This document shows positions 11,543 through 22,897 of a stretch of DNA of 64,000 bases, piece after piece. Each line of letters opens with the position of its first letter. Within the stretch, counting starts at the first letter, position 1. This DNA comes from Miscanthus floridulus (Eukaryota > Streptophyta > Magnoliopsida > Poales > Poaceae). The stretch covers positions 68,614,485 through 68,678,484 of the forward strand of contig NC_089581.1 in assembly GCF_019320115.1 (NCBI RefSeq), written 5' to 3'. The position numbers were made by a program, and so were the translations under genes. The notes beneath the pieces are model-generated. The model had not been told where the DNA came from and made no database searches. It saw nothing but the letters and a program-made list of their open reading frames with translations.

Positions 11543-12225
11543 GCTGGTCCTTCCCACATCAATCCTCCTACCGCGCCACCGAGCAACTTGAGCTGGTGCA
11601 CGGCAACCTCTACGGTCTAGTGTCACCGGTCACCCTTGGAGGTCGAGCTACTTCCTACTACTCATCCAAGGCAACAGTTATGAACACCATCAAGCGCCAC
11701 TAGCCATCCACGGAGAAGGAGTGCAGCAGCAAGCTCCAGGTGCTCCACACGGACAATGGCGGCAAATTCATGGTAGTTGAGTTCATAGTGTACTGTGCCG
11801 ATGAGGAGATTCAGCGCCACTACTCAGCGCCCTACTCACCATAGCAGAACGATGTGGTCGAGCGTCGCAATCAGACGATGGTGGCAGCGGCGTGCGCGCT
11901 CCTCAAACAGCGTGGCATTACGACGGTCTACTAGGGAGAGGCCATGATGACCACCGTACACATGCTCAACTACTCTCCGACTAGTACGTTCGATGGCAAG
12001 ACACCATATGAGGCCTGGCATGGACGCAAGCTGGTGGTTAGCTACCTACACATCTTTGGCTACCCCGCCTTCGTCAAGGAGCTAAACCACGTCGACAAGC
12101 TTGATGATCATAGCTCGCTAGGGGTCTTCATCGGCTATGTAGAAGGGGCTGAAGCCTACCACGTGCTCAACCTGGCAACACGACATGTGCATGTGGCGTG
12201 TGATGTTGTGTTCGATGAAGGATGA
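11543..12225 (+). pseudogene. Integrase of copia A, catalytic core (continued)
   Basis: After the solo LTR the copia integrase resumes in frame. HTDNGGKF (around 11,748-11,771) supplies the second Asp of the DDE triad and NDVVERRNQT (around 11,848-11,877) the Glu. The conserved copia continuation TPYEAWHGRK lies near 12,001-12,030. In-frame TAG stops at 11701, 11842 and 11932 destroy the frame; the stretch 11,944-12,225 is open. The enzyme would insert element cDNA into the genome. Confidence 0.8.
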
Positions 12226-12759
12226 GGCTAGGCATGGGACAAGGCAGTGGATGACGGGTCAAAGACCACTCTTTGTGACTTCACCATCGAGTATGCGTGG
12301 GCTACAGGTGCTAAGGAAGCACAAGGTGCATCTTCATCAACGTATGGGTCTTCATCACCAGCTTTGACCTCTTCACCAACTCCACCTCGTTCGCCATCAC
12401 CAAATTCGAGGGAGCACGACAACCCATCGGCGATGGTGGGTAGTCCATCAGTGGTGGTTGGTAGCATGTCGGTAGCAGCTCTGACCTCTACATCATTGTA
12501 GCTGATCTCTCCAGCATACCAGCTGACCTCCTCAGCATCTTCTACCTTGCCCGCTATGATGCTAGTGCACGTAGGGTGGCTGAAGGTCGAGTACACCACT
12601 CCGCTAGAGGACGATCAAGACCGCCTAAATTCCTACTATGATGATGAGCCTTTGCGATATCGCACGGTGGCAAGCATCCTCGGTGACCAGTCTTCACCAG
12701 ACCAGCTTCATCTAACACACGCCGATGAGCCGACCACTTATGCTAAGGTGTAGGGTGAT
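12226..12759 (+). pseudogene. Linker between integrase and RT of copia A
   Basis: A Ser/Thr/Pro-rich, low-complexity reading region typical of the variable linker between copia integrase and reverse transcriptase. Frames change several times. No separate gene is indicated. Confidence 0.5.
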
Positions 12760-13739
12760 CTAGCGTGGCAGAAGCTGATGGAGCAGGAGCTCAAGTTTGT
12801 TGAGCAGAACCGCACCTAGGAGCTAGTGCCACTGCCTAACGGCCACCGCCCTATCACCCTGAAGTGGGTGTTCAAGCTCAAGAAGGATGAGGTGGGTGTG
12901 GTGATCAAGCACAAGGTATGACTGGTGGGGCGCGACTTCATTCAGCAGGAGGGGGTCAACTATGATGATGCCTTCGCTCCCATGGTGCACATGGAGTCAG
13001 TCCATGTCCTCCTCATGCTGGTGGCTCAAGAGGGGTGGCAAGTCCACCACATGGATGCAAAGTTTGCCTTCCTCAATGGCGACCTCAAGGAGGAGGTCTA
13101 CGTGCGCCAGCCACCTGGCTACGCCATCGCCAGAGAATAGGGGAAGGTGTACCACCTATGCAAGGCACTCTACGGCCTATGCCAAGCACCGCACGCCTAG
13201 AACGCAAAGCTCAATGCCACACTCAAGAAGATGGGCTTCAAGCAGAGCGTGCATGAGGCAGCGGTGTACTGGTGGGGTAGCAAATGCAACATTCTACTAG
13301 TCGGTGTCTACATCGATGTTCTCATCATCACCGGCACTGAAGAATAGAAGGTGGAGGTGTTCAAGGCGTAGATGAAGAAGACATTCAACATGAGCGACCT
13401 CAGACTCCTTTGCTTCTACCTTGGCATCAAAGTGTGCTAGGACGCCACTAGGATCGCCCTCCGCCAAACCCACTATGCCAAACGCATCCTTAAGCTTGGC
13501 GGCATGATAGGCTACAATCCGGCCCACACCCCGATGGAAGAGAAGCTCAAGTTGAGTCGAGAGAGCACGACGGAGCAAGTTGATCCAACCTATTATCGGT
13601 GGCTGATCAGGAGCTTGCGCTACCTGGTCCATACCTGGCCGGACATCGCGTTCATCGTCGGGTACATGAGTTGGTTCATGGAGCAGCCGATGATGGAGCA
13701 TCTATAGGCCGTCAAGTGAATCCTATGCTACATGGTGGG
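12760..13739 (+). pseudogene. Reverse transcriptase of copia A, catalytically broken
   Basis: Copia RT motifs appear in order: HRPITLKWVFKLKK, VNYDDAFAPM, HMDAKFAFLNGDL, ALYGL and TPMEEKL. In-frame stops lie at 12817-12819, 12919-12921, 13138-13140 and 13198-13200, among others. The catalytic box, normally Y-x-D-D, reads Y-I-D-V (13309-13320), so the second Asp is lost. The frame is interrupted at 13739 by element B and continues at 25920. Confidence 0.8.
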
Positions 13740-14016
13740 TGTCGGTGTTTTGAATCACCGACTAGTAAATTTGTGATTTATGTGTCTGGCCCAGATGGTG
13801 TGCCCAGAGGACATAAGAATTTATAATGGTTTGGGCGGTATGTCCCTATGTCTAGTCTGCTGCTGCTTATGTTACCGACACTAGTTTGTAGTAGGGGTTA
13901 GCAATGGGCGAGAGAGAGAGCAGGTCTGAAGTCTCAGGTAAAAGGGTCGAACGGAGTTGAGTCTCGTTGAGCTCATTAGCCATTCATCATGCCCTTCATG
14001 GAGCATCCTGCTTCCC

Positions 14017-14025
14017 CTTTTATAG
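14017..14025 (-). promoter_or_regulatory. TATA box of the Tat/Grande-like LTR
   Basis: On the - strand the sequence reads CTATAAAAG followed by GGG, a strong plant TATA consensus in the expected orientation. The same box occurs in element C at 52835-52843. The segment is missing from B's 5' LTR. Confidence 0.6.
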
Positions 14026-14047
14026 ATGAAGGGGAAGGCACAGGTTA

Positions 14048-14048
<1 letters not shown>

Positions 14049-14092
<44 letters not shown>
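14049..14092. repeat. (GA)n microsatellite in the LTR
   Basis: About 20 uninterrupted GA repeats in the 3' LTR of B; a slightly shorter tract sits at the same place in element C (about 52,868-52,903). Confidence 0.95.
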
Positions 14093-14094
<2 letters not shown>

Positions 14095-14482
14095 TGAGGA
14101 GGAGGAGGAAGGCCTCTAGGGTTGCGGCACCCTTCATCTCCTTTATGCGGGTCCCACTGGTCCTATAGATGATGATGGTGATGACTCCAAGTCGTGACCC
14201 TATTCAACATAGGCACTATACACGGGTGTCGTCAACCAGTCATGGCACGCCATTCTGTCCCGGTGGGTGGTATGGTAAGCAGATGCCCCTGTCGGAAGTC
14301 GTACAGGGATTAGGTAGCATAGCACCGGCACGCCCGACACTATTGGCGATGTGAGTTCTTAGGTATGGCCCATCGTGGCCTAGGGTCACATCAAGACACA
14401 CCTACTCCTTTTTTGGTGTTAGAAGTTTGACCCTAGTTTTGTACTCTTAGACCCATAGTGGTTGGAGGCGGTATGAACCCCT

Positions 14483-14745
14483 GTCGGGCGAGGCGGAATC
14501 CCCCTTCGAGGGGTCTAGCGAGGCAAAGTCTGTGCTCGAGGGGTTGGGCGAGATGGAGCCCGTGCCCTTAGGGTCAGACATGATGGAGCCTATGCCCAAG
14601 GGGTCTGGTGAGATAGAGCCCACGCCCTCAGGGTCATGCATGATGGAGCCCATGCCCTCGGGGTTGGGTGACATAGAGCCCGCATCCTCGGGGTTAGGTG
14701 AGACAGAGACCATACCTTTGGGGTTGGGCAAGACTAAAATATAAT
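14483..14745. repeat. 30-bp tandem array in the LTR, about eight units
   Basis: Units follow the pattern gcgagatggagcccgtgccc plus ten further bases ending in ggg-type words. Because the unit is a multiple of three and lacks stops, both strands stay open across it. Equivalent arrays lie at about 25,611-25,830 and 53,290-53,550. These are diverged direct units with no spacers, so not a CRISPR array. Confidence 0.85.
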
Positions 14746-15841
14746 CTTGACCATCTAGGCGAGTTAGCATTCACGACCATTAGCTTCCTTCTTCTAGGTA
14801 TCCCTAATACTGATATCCAACAGTAGCCCTCGAGCCTACGGAGGAGTAGGATACTCCTTCAAAGGCTTTATCAGGCAAAAAAATTCTGAGGGTCTTGATC
14901 TCCCTTTGTGGGCCGTAGGATGTCTTGGTAGGGTAGTGATTCCTTTCTGTCATGTTTAGACTCTTCTGGAGCATGCTGCTATGGGATTCGAGGGGTCGGA
15001 AAAGATCTCTCTTGATTCCAATCCCCCTAGGATCCGATCGATCCACCATTGTCATGCGACCACGTATTCGGTATCCTTGCAAGTCCGACTTCCCCTGAGC
15101 CCCCGCACATAGCAAGGATCCGGTCAAGGGGTCAGCTCTTGTGGTCATCCTCCCTCAAGTATTTTTTCAATAAAACAGAGGGGTTGAGCCGTGCCATGTT
15201 TTCCTCGATGGATGAATCATGGTGCTTGGTGAGCTGTTAATAGGATAGTTCGAGTGGGGCCCTAGCTTCCCATTCATGGGGGGTCCAACATAGGTCAATT
15301 GGTGACCAACTCTTGATTCTTGGCAGCAAATCCATGTCATTCTTGGGTCCATTGGACTGGTCCCAAGGGCTTGTTGCCTTTCTTCAGATAAAAACCATGG
15401 ACCATGCTTTGGCCAAGACCTAAACATGGGTTGGGATGCTTGTGGTACTCGTATGCCTAGGCATCAGCTGCTAGCAGGCCCATCCCTTACCACCCCTCAC
15501 TCTAAAGGTGCCCTAGAGCAGTTGTGAACCCATTAGTGGGCCAACCTTTGAACTCCTGGGCCTTAATGGGCTGTGGGAGCATTTTCAGCTCCGTATCCCT
15601 TCTTACCTATGGTGGTTTTTGGCCCATCAAGGGGCAAATAGCTGTTTGGCACGCCCTTCAAGGAGCAGCTAGGGGTGGTGCGTGCACGATTCTTGAAGAG
15701 GTGATGTGACGAGGTGCGACAGGCGTGTCAACCTAGGCGTACGGTTCGCCCCTCGCTCTTGCATCGCCAACAAAATCCTTGTTCCTCTGCCCTTGCTCTT
15801 CCGCCATCAACGAAGCTTTCATTCCTCCACCCTTGCTTCCC

Positions 15842-18367
15842 ATGGAGTCATGGTATTGCTTCGACGTCATCAATGTGCGCATGGAGGGCCTTGTCAAGCA
15901 CGACCTTCTCTGCAGGAGGACCTACATGGCGGAGTGGCTCGTGACCGGTCGTGAGGAGTCGTCGGCGTCGCCCGATGGCTACGTCATGTCCTTCGTGCCC
16001 TTCCATGAGCGCAGACTCACGATTCCTCCCCACCCATTCTTTTGGAGGCTACTACACCATTACTAGATTGAGTTGTAGCATCTGAATCCCAATGGGATCT
16101 AGCACATCACGACCTTCATCGAGCTATGCGAGGGATATCTAGGGATCGATCCCCACTTTGAGTTGTGGAGGTACTTCTCCGTCTCCCTGCTCAAGAAGAG
16201 GGATAGAGCTAGGGACCTGCTGGTGCCAATGGGATACGTGGGCATCCACCTCTGGGGCAGTAGTCTACCGAGTACATGCCCTGCCAGCTATCGAGGTCCA
16301 ATAAGGGGTGTTATGCATAGTGGTTCTACATGAAGAATGACACCGCCGCCCCCTTGCCGGACTTCACCGGATGCCTCATTGATGAGGCGCTGTAGGTGTG
16401 GTCATGGGGACCTCCCAAGAAGGAAAAGAAGAGGATACGCGATATCCTTGATGCCATCATGTTTCTAAAGAGCCATGACCTTCATGGGGCCAATGTCATT
16501 GGGGCATATCACGCGAGGTGGGTGGCACCGCTGATGGTGCAAGCCCTCTCGCTATGTGTGTAGCTCGATAGGACGATGCATGCCTAGGGGCCGCTCCACG
16601 ACATCGAGGTCACATAGTGCATCAAAGAGGCGAAGGAGGAACTGATGCCATGTTCCTAATCCTAGGATATCCCACGTTGGGACCGGATGCGGGCTTCGTC
16701 GAGCTGCCGATGGGGTTGGGCTTTTGGGCCTCCGTCGCCTGCTACCAGAGCACATAGCCATGAGGGTGGCAAACCATGTCATATGTGAGAAGAGGAAGAA
16801 GGAGAAGGACGACAAGAATGCAAAGCGATGAGTGAAGGAGCAGGCAAAGCTTAACCAAGGAAGGCGGCGACAAGGCTTGAAGGAGGAGAAGGAAGAAGAT
16901 GAAGAAGAAGGAGATGGCTCTAGGTCACCTGTCCAATGGGACAAGCTAGGAGGAGGGGACGAGGACCCATCTCTATTGTAGGTGGGGCCTTTCCTGTGGC
17001 AAGCCTTGGGTAGGAGGGGGAGGATGTGCCCCCGGAGCTAGCAGAATCAAGCCGCCCCGCTCTGTCTAGGCCTTCCTCGGTGCCCCCAGAGCCAGAGGGA
17101 ACTGACCGCTTCCCTCCGTCTGGGTCTTCCAAGGTGCCCCTAGAGCTAGTGGTAACCGGCCGCTCTGCTTCAACCGGACCCTCCAAGCAGAGGGAGGGCT
17201 CAAAGTAGCAACGCACCAATGAGGCACAACCAAGGTCAGGCAGACCGACCCCAAAACATCATGGTCCGGTGGCGTCGAGGTGAGTTAAGAGTTTTTTTGT
17301 CCTTTCATTCTAATGAATTTTTGTCATAAACTAACTATCATGTCCTTCATAGCGTTGGAGGACATGGGATCTCCAGAGGCTTATGCCAAAGAAGACCTCA
17401 CCCTCCAGCAGATGCGCTAGGAGCCGGCTGGCGTTATGCTAGAGGCGAGCGAGAGTGGTGTTGGGGCTAGCCGCACAGCTCACTACCACCCATTTGGAGG
17501 TGGCTGAGCTTGTCCCCGTGGCCCAGGAGCTGGCTGACCTTCGAGTTAGGGAGAAGGATGCTCACGATGATCCCACAAGGCCAGGGAAAAGCTCATGGCC
17601 CTGATTGAGAGGGCACACACAGACACCATAGAGGCTAAGCGGCTATGGAAGGAGCAGGACAATTTGCTCCGGGCCATAGAGGGGCTTCGCATGGAGTGTG
17701 ACTTGGCTCACCAAGAGCATGCCAACACCTAGCAGTGGATCAACCTCCTTGAAAGGTGAGCTTGAGGGGGAGAGGGAACTGAAGGTTGTGGCCGAGGGCA
17801 TGTCTGCCATGCTTGCCAAGAGGTTGGTTAGCGCCACGAAGAGGTCCAGCGCATGGAGGCCAAGGTGACCCGGTAGCTTGGTAAGGTGTGCAAGCTTCAG
17901 GCGGACATTGATGGTAAGCCTCTGATTTCCCTTGTTGTCTTTCTCCCCAGAATCCATGGTTGGCCTTTTGACATGTCTGGTATGTAACTTGGATAGGTCT
18001 CGATGACAAGCTTGGGGCGGAGGTGACGAAGAGTCGTAGCCTATAGAAGGAGCTCAACGAAGTGAAGGCCTCCCTCCTGAAGGAGAGCAATGAGCATGAT
18101 ACCCTGTGCGTCGCCAACTAGCTAGTCTGCGATGATCTCGAGCTAGCCTTGGAGTAGGAGACGAGCTTGCTCGTGGTCCATGTCATCCAAATTATGGATT
18201 GGGTGCGTGAGATTGTGAGGGGTGCGCTTCACTTTGGCGTTCATTGGTCATTTGAGAACGCTCGTTCTCACTATGAGAACATCGATCTGGCGACGATGAG
18301 TCAGGGCTTCACTCCTGGTTACTCTGAGGCTGAGCTAGAGGAGATCGAGGAGTTAGTGGCCCCCTAG
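15842..18367 (+). pseudogene. Antisense ORF of element B ('putative gypsy type transposon', Transposase_28-like)
   Basis: Starting at the ATG at 15842, the + frame reads a protein family common in grass Ty3-gypsy elements. Recognisable parts are PDGYVMSFVPFHERR, an LLHHY block, LCEGYLGIDPHFELWRYF and LLVPMGYVGIHLWG (Pfam Transposase_28 type), then a Lys/Glu-rich stretch, then a C-terminal part with ARSHYENIDLATMSQGF. Two introns keep canonical borders: 17280-17352 (GTGAGT...TAG) and 17914-17996 (GTAAGC...TAG). Several in-frame stops make it a pseudogene here. It converges on the integrase. Its function is unknown; 'transposase' is only the family label. Confidence 0.75.
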
Positions 18368-18848
18368 CACAGAACCTATCTGTCAAGATCTAGGATGAGG
18401 TCATCCCCCAAGGGGTTAGTTAGTTAGATAGGGCCAGGCAGCGAACTTGTAATAAGTAGACAAGTTTTTAACTTTTGTTATGGCCAAACAGACTTTTGGT
18501 TCTTCTTCTCCTTTTTTTGTATAAAAAGGTTAATGTGTTTTGACCCTTTTCGTAGTTAAGGCTGTAAAGCTTGGGGTGTGGGTGAAAAAACTCTGATCAC
18601 GCTGGTGAGTAAAAACACCATAAGAGAGGATCGAGCGCAGAGAATGTTTTTGGGTAGATATACTCTTATTATCCCCTGAGTGAGGCCTGACCCCTTTCCG
18701 CTGCTGTGGTTGGGTGTCACTGAAGATCGAGGATACAAATAGCGAAACCGATAAGAAAAAAATGTTTTTGCATTTCAGGAACATCATTCTTAATTTCCAT
18801 AAGTATATGCATAGCCTAGGGGTAAAAGTGATGTAGCTATTCGATGTT

Positions 18849-19830
18849 CTAGGCATTGATGAAGACTTTGCCATTTATAGTCTTGAGCTTGTAGGTGCCC
18901 GATAGGAGCACCTCCGCAACGACATACGGTCCCTCCCACGGCGGAGAGAGCTTGTAGCGGTTCTTGTTGCTATGGACAAGGCAGAGCACCAAGCTCTGAT
19001 GTTGAAGGCTGACCCCACACTTGATGGCCGTGGTACTGGCACAATACTTGTTGGTACTTGGCTGAGCAGAGGAGGGCAATGTCGCGCATTTCATTGAGCT
19101 GATCCATGGCATCCTCGAGGGATGCCTCGGCTCCTTGCTCATCGTACACCCTAACCCTTGGCACTCCATAGTCGAGGTCAGTTAGGAGGATCGCCTTGGA
19201 ACTATAGATCATGAAGAAAGGTGTGTAGTCGGTCGCCTGGCTGGGGGTCATCCTCAAGCTCCAGAGTACCGTGGGAAGCTCTGCAACCCATCGTCCACCA
19301 AATTTGTTCAGCCAGTTGAAGATCCTAGGCTTAAGGCCTTGCAAAACCATGACGTTTGTGTGCTCAACCTATGCATTTGTGCGGGGGTGCACCACGGCAG
19401 CCCAATCGACCAGGATGTGGTAGTCATCATAGAATCAGAGGAATTTTTTCCTAGTGAACTATGTGCTATTGTCTATGATGATGGAGTTCGGGACTCCAAA
19501 GCGGTGGATGATGTCGAGAAAAAATTGCATCGCTTGCTTGGGTTTGATCACAGAGATCGGTTGAGCCTCTATCCATTTTGTGAACTTGTCCACGGCGACA
19601 AGCAAGTGCGTGTAGCCCTTGGGCACTCTTTTGAGGGGTCTAACTAGATCAAACCCCCAGACCACGAATAACCATGTTATAGGGATCATCTGAAGTGCTT
19701 GGGCTGGTAGGTGGGTTTGACGAGCGTAGTACTGACACCCTTTGTAGGTGCACATAATTTGCTAGGCGTCGACCACCGCGGTTGGCCAGTAGAAGCCCTA
19801 TCGGAATGCTTTTTCAACCAAGGTTCTGGG
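18849..19830 (-). pseudogene. Integrase of element B
   Basis: The - strand frames carry the Ty3-gypsy integrase: GFYWPT and GCQYYAR of the zinc-binding region (one expected Cys is Tyr), then FVVWGFDLVRPL with the first catalytic Asp, KFTKWIEAQP, and IIIDNS with the second Asp (19459-19755). After a frame change the C-terminal half follows (18970-19350), with WSLRMTPSQATDYTPFFMIY. The D-N-S box differs from D-N-G in copy C. The frame is split at least twice, so the enzyme is not made whole. Confidence 0.8.
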
Positions 19831-20407
19831 TGTGGCATGATGTCCGTAGACCCCACCATAGATGTCCTTCAGCAGTAGCCTCCTTTGTTCGATGGGGATG
19901 CAACGCTATAGGATCTTGGTGTGTCTTTGCTTGTAGAGCTCCCCCTCAATAATGACAAAGGACTTGGCGCGGTGTGCAAGCCATCAGGCCTCTATTTTGT
20001 TCGTCGGGAGCACCTCGTGGAGGAGGTAATCAAGGTAAGGTGTCCTCTAGTCAGCTAGAGGGTCAGGCTCTACCACAGATCTTCGTCAAGCACCATGACC
20101 TTGGGGCCAGAAGGAGCCAACGGTCGGTCAGCCCCGGAGCCTAGGGTAGGCAACCCATCACCAGTCTATTCCCGCTCCTCGTAGTAGACCTAGAGCTTGC
20201 ATTGATCGTTGGTGAAGATGCCCGTTGGCACTAGCTCTCAGCCGACGTCATTTTTGCTAGCGTGTCGGCCGCCTCATTGAGCCATCTCGAGATGTGGTTG
20301 AGTTCAAGGCCATAGAAGTTGTCCTCCAGCTGGCGGACTTCTTGGCAGTACGCAGCCATCTTGGTGCTGTGGTAGCTTGACTCCTTCATGACTTGATCGA
20401 TTTCTAG

Positions 20408-20989
20408 CTATGAGTCGCCTCTGACATCAAGCCGTCCAATGCCCAACTCAATGGCGACACATAGGCCGTTGATGCGTGCCTCATATTCTGCCACATTGTT
20501 GGAGGTGGAGAAGTGGATGTGAACGATGTACCTCATGTGCACCCCGAGGGGCAAAACAAAGACCAGTCCCACGTTGGTGCCTTTGTTCATTAGTGATCTG
20601 TTGAAGTACATTGTCCAGTACTCCTGGTCAACGGCTACTGGCAGCATTTGGATCTCGGTCCATTCTGCAACGAAATCGGCTAGCACTTGGGACTTGATGG
20701 CTATCTGAGGGGCACACAAAATACCCTGACCCATTAGCTCAAGTGCCCACTTCGCGATTCTTCCTGTGGCATCTCGGTTTTGGACAACTTCACCAAGAGG
20801 GAGGGATGTCACGACCATCATCGAGTGTGACTCGAAGTAGTGATGCAACTTCCTCCTAGCGATCAGGACAGCGTACAAGAGCTTCTGAATTTGGGGATAG
20901 CGAGTCTTGGAATAAAAAAATACTTCACTAACGAAGTATATAGGATGCTGCACCTTGAGGGCGTGTCCCTCTTCTTCCCGTTCTATCAC
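20408..20989 (-). pseudogene. RNase H end and second (aRNH) RNase H of element B
   Basis: A 193-codon open frame. Its N-terminal third is the distal part of the RT-linked RNase H (YPQIQKLLYAVLIARRKLHH). The rest is the additional RNase H of the Tat lineage (NNVAEYEARINGLCVAIELG, then a terminal GDS). The first catalytic Asp of the second domain, in the usual F-D-G-S context, is Asn here (codon at 20600-20602) and also in copy C. The following residue is Arg in B and Gly in C. The domain removes RNA from RNA:DNA hybrids during reverse transcription. Confidence 0.8.
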
Positions 20990-21960
20990 TAGGGCGTTGC
21001 TAACAACTTATGTGGTGGTTGCAATGTAAAGCAGGAGTGGTTCCCCATCAGTCGACGGGACCAAAATTGGGGCTTTCATTAGGATTTCTTGACCTTGTCA
21101 AGTGCCTCTTGAGTCTTAGGCATCCATGCAAATATGTTGGTTTTCTTTAGAAGCCGATATAGGGGGAGGCCTTGTTTGCCGAGGTGCGAGATAAAATGGC
21201 TAAGCACGGCGAGGCACCCCATAACTTGCTGTACTCCCTTTAGATTCTAAATCGGGCCCATCCTCATGATGGCGGAGATCTTCTCTGGGTTGGCTTTGAT
21301 GCCGCACTCGGAGATGATGAACCCAAGCAGCATACCCCTCGGGACTCTGAAAATGCTTTTCTCCAGGTCGAGTTTGATGCCATTTCTCGGAGTTTCACGA
21401 AGGTTTGCTCTAGGTCTGCTATGAGCTGGTCAACCTATTTAGACTTGACCATGATGTCATCTATGTAAGACTCAATGGTTCGCCCAATGAGGTCCCCAAA
21501 ACACTTGAGCATACAACTTGGTATGTAGCCCCTATGTTTTTTAGACCAAACAACATCATGACATAGCAGAACAATTTGAATGGGGTGATGAAAGAAGTCA
21601 CAAGCTAGTCAGATTCTTTCATCATGATCTGATGGTACCTAGAGTACGCATCAAGGAAGTTGAGAGTTTCGCACCCCAAGGTCGAGTCGACTACTTGATC
21701 TATACATGGCAAAGGAAATGGATCCTTTGGGCATGCCTTGTTGAGATTCATGTAGTCAACACACATTCTCCATTTCCTATTCTTTTTTTGTACAAGGATG
21801 GGATTGGCTAACCACTCAGATGATACACTTCCTTGATGAAACCAGCCACCAAAAGCTTCACAATCTCCTCGCTAGTGGCCCTGCGCTTCTCCTCATCAAA
21901 GTGACACAGGCACAACTTTACCGTCTTGGAGCCTAGCCTGATCTTCAAGGCATGCTTAGT
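20990..21960 (-). pseudogene. Reverse transcriptase of element B, fragmented
   Basis: No long frame survives, but the - strand retains Ty3-gypsy RT motifs in sequence: an FDEEKR-type start near 21,890, WLANPILVQK near 21,800, and the catalytic box Y-I-D-D followed by IMVKS at 21456-21467. Stops and indels break it between motifs. Both catalytic Asp codons are intact. It would copy element RNA into DNA. Confidence 0.75.
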
Positions 21961-22047
21961 GACTTCCCTCGTAATGGCTAGCATGTTTGAGGGTTTCTAT
22001 GCAAAGATATCTCTATTGGCGTAGAGGAAGTCGATGAGCATGCTTTC

Positions 22048-22656
22048 CTATTTGGAGGAAAGCATGGTGCCAATGTGCGCCACTTTATCCTCGGAGTTAT
22101 TAGGGTCTATGAGGACCTCCTTGATGCCCTCCATGGGCTCAAAAGACCTGGCCGACCACTTAAAGTTGGGTGCTTCCTTAGTGGTCCCCTCCTTGATGAC
22201 CGTGAGCTCCTCGGAGTTGATAATCACCGAGGCGTGCTCACAGCACTCAACTTCACACTCGTAAGCACGCTGGAAGGAGGTACCAACGGTGATGACCCCA
22301 CGCGGGCCTAGCATCTTGAGCTTCAGGTAAGTGTAGTTGGGGATGACCATGAACTTCATGTAGCACGATCATCCCAGGATGGCGTGGTAGGTTTCATGGA
22401 ACCCGACCACCTCGAAGGTGAGGGTCTCCATCCTATAGTTGGCTGGATCCCCAAAGGTGATGGGCAGGTTGATGTACCCAAGCAATACGGCTTGTTTCCT
22501 CAGCATGATGCTGTGGAAAGGCGCCCTGGTCGATCGGATGCGTGACCGGTCGATGCCCATGGCATTAAGCATCTTGGCGTACATGATGTTGAGGCCGCTA
22601 CGTCCATCCATCATCCCTTTGGTGAGCCGCTTCGTGCCGATGATCGGGTTGACCAC
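22048..22656 (-). pseudogene. Protease region of element B
   Basis: Two overlapping - strand frames (22369-22656 and 22048-22359). The first reads MDGRSGLNIMYAKML, an aspartic-protease signature of the D-G-x-S-G-L-N-I type seen in Tat-lineage elements, with Arg at the third position. It is followed by IDRSRIRSTRAPFH and GYINLPITFGD. The second continues toward RT. In copy C this frame is broken by two single-base insertions (61,394 and 61,411). Confidence 0.75.
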
Positions 22657-22897
22657 GAGTGGGTACCTTCCCGGCTATGGGATGCTCTCTGGGTGGTTAG
22701 ATCGGTCAAAGGTGATGGCAGACTCTGATCACCCAAGGAAAGATGGCGTGGCTGGATCAGCCATGTAGACCTTGCGATGCACGAGCTTTTGACAGCGCCT
22801 GGAGTCATAAGCCACCATCCTTCCCCTTGGCCCCATCGAAGATCATGAGGCAACCATCTAGCGTCAGAAAGCCACCATCCTTCCCCTTGGGCGTCGT

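Larger units (their letters stand above)
13740..14822 (-). repeat. 3' LTR of element B (full length)
   Basis: 1,083 bp, TGTCGGTGTT...ATCCAACA. It includes a (GA)n tract, a TATA box on the - strand (14017-14025) and a 30-bp tandem array. In the - direction the adjoining internal sequence is the purine-rich tract ending GGGCTAC, the polypurine tract for plus-strand priming. Confidence 0.9.

Noticed and set aside
14483..14745. Array of about 30-bp units suggestive of a CRISPR
   Set aside because: Units are contiguous, diverged and lack unique spacers; the array lies within an LTR of a plant retrotransposon.
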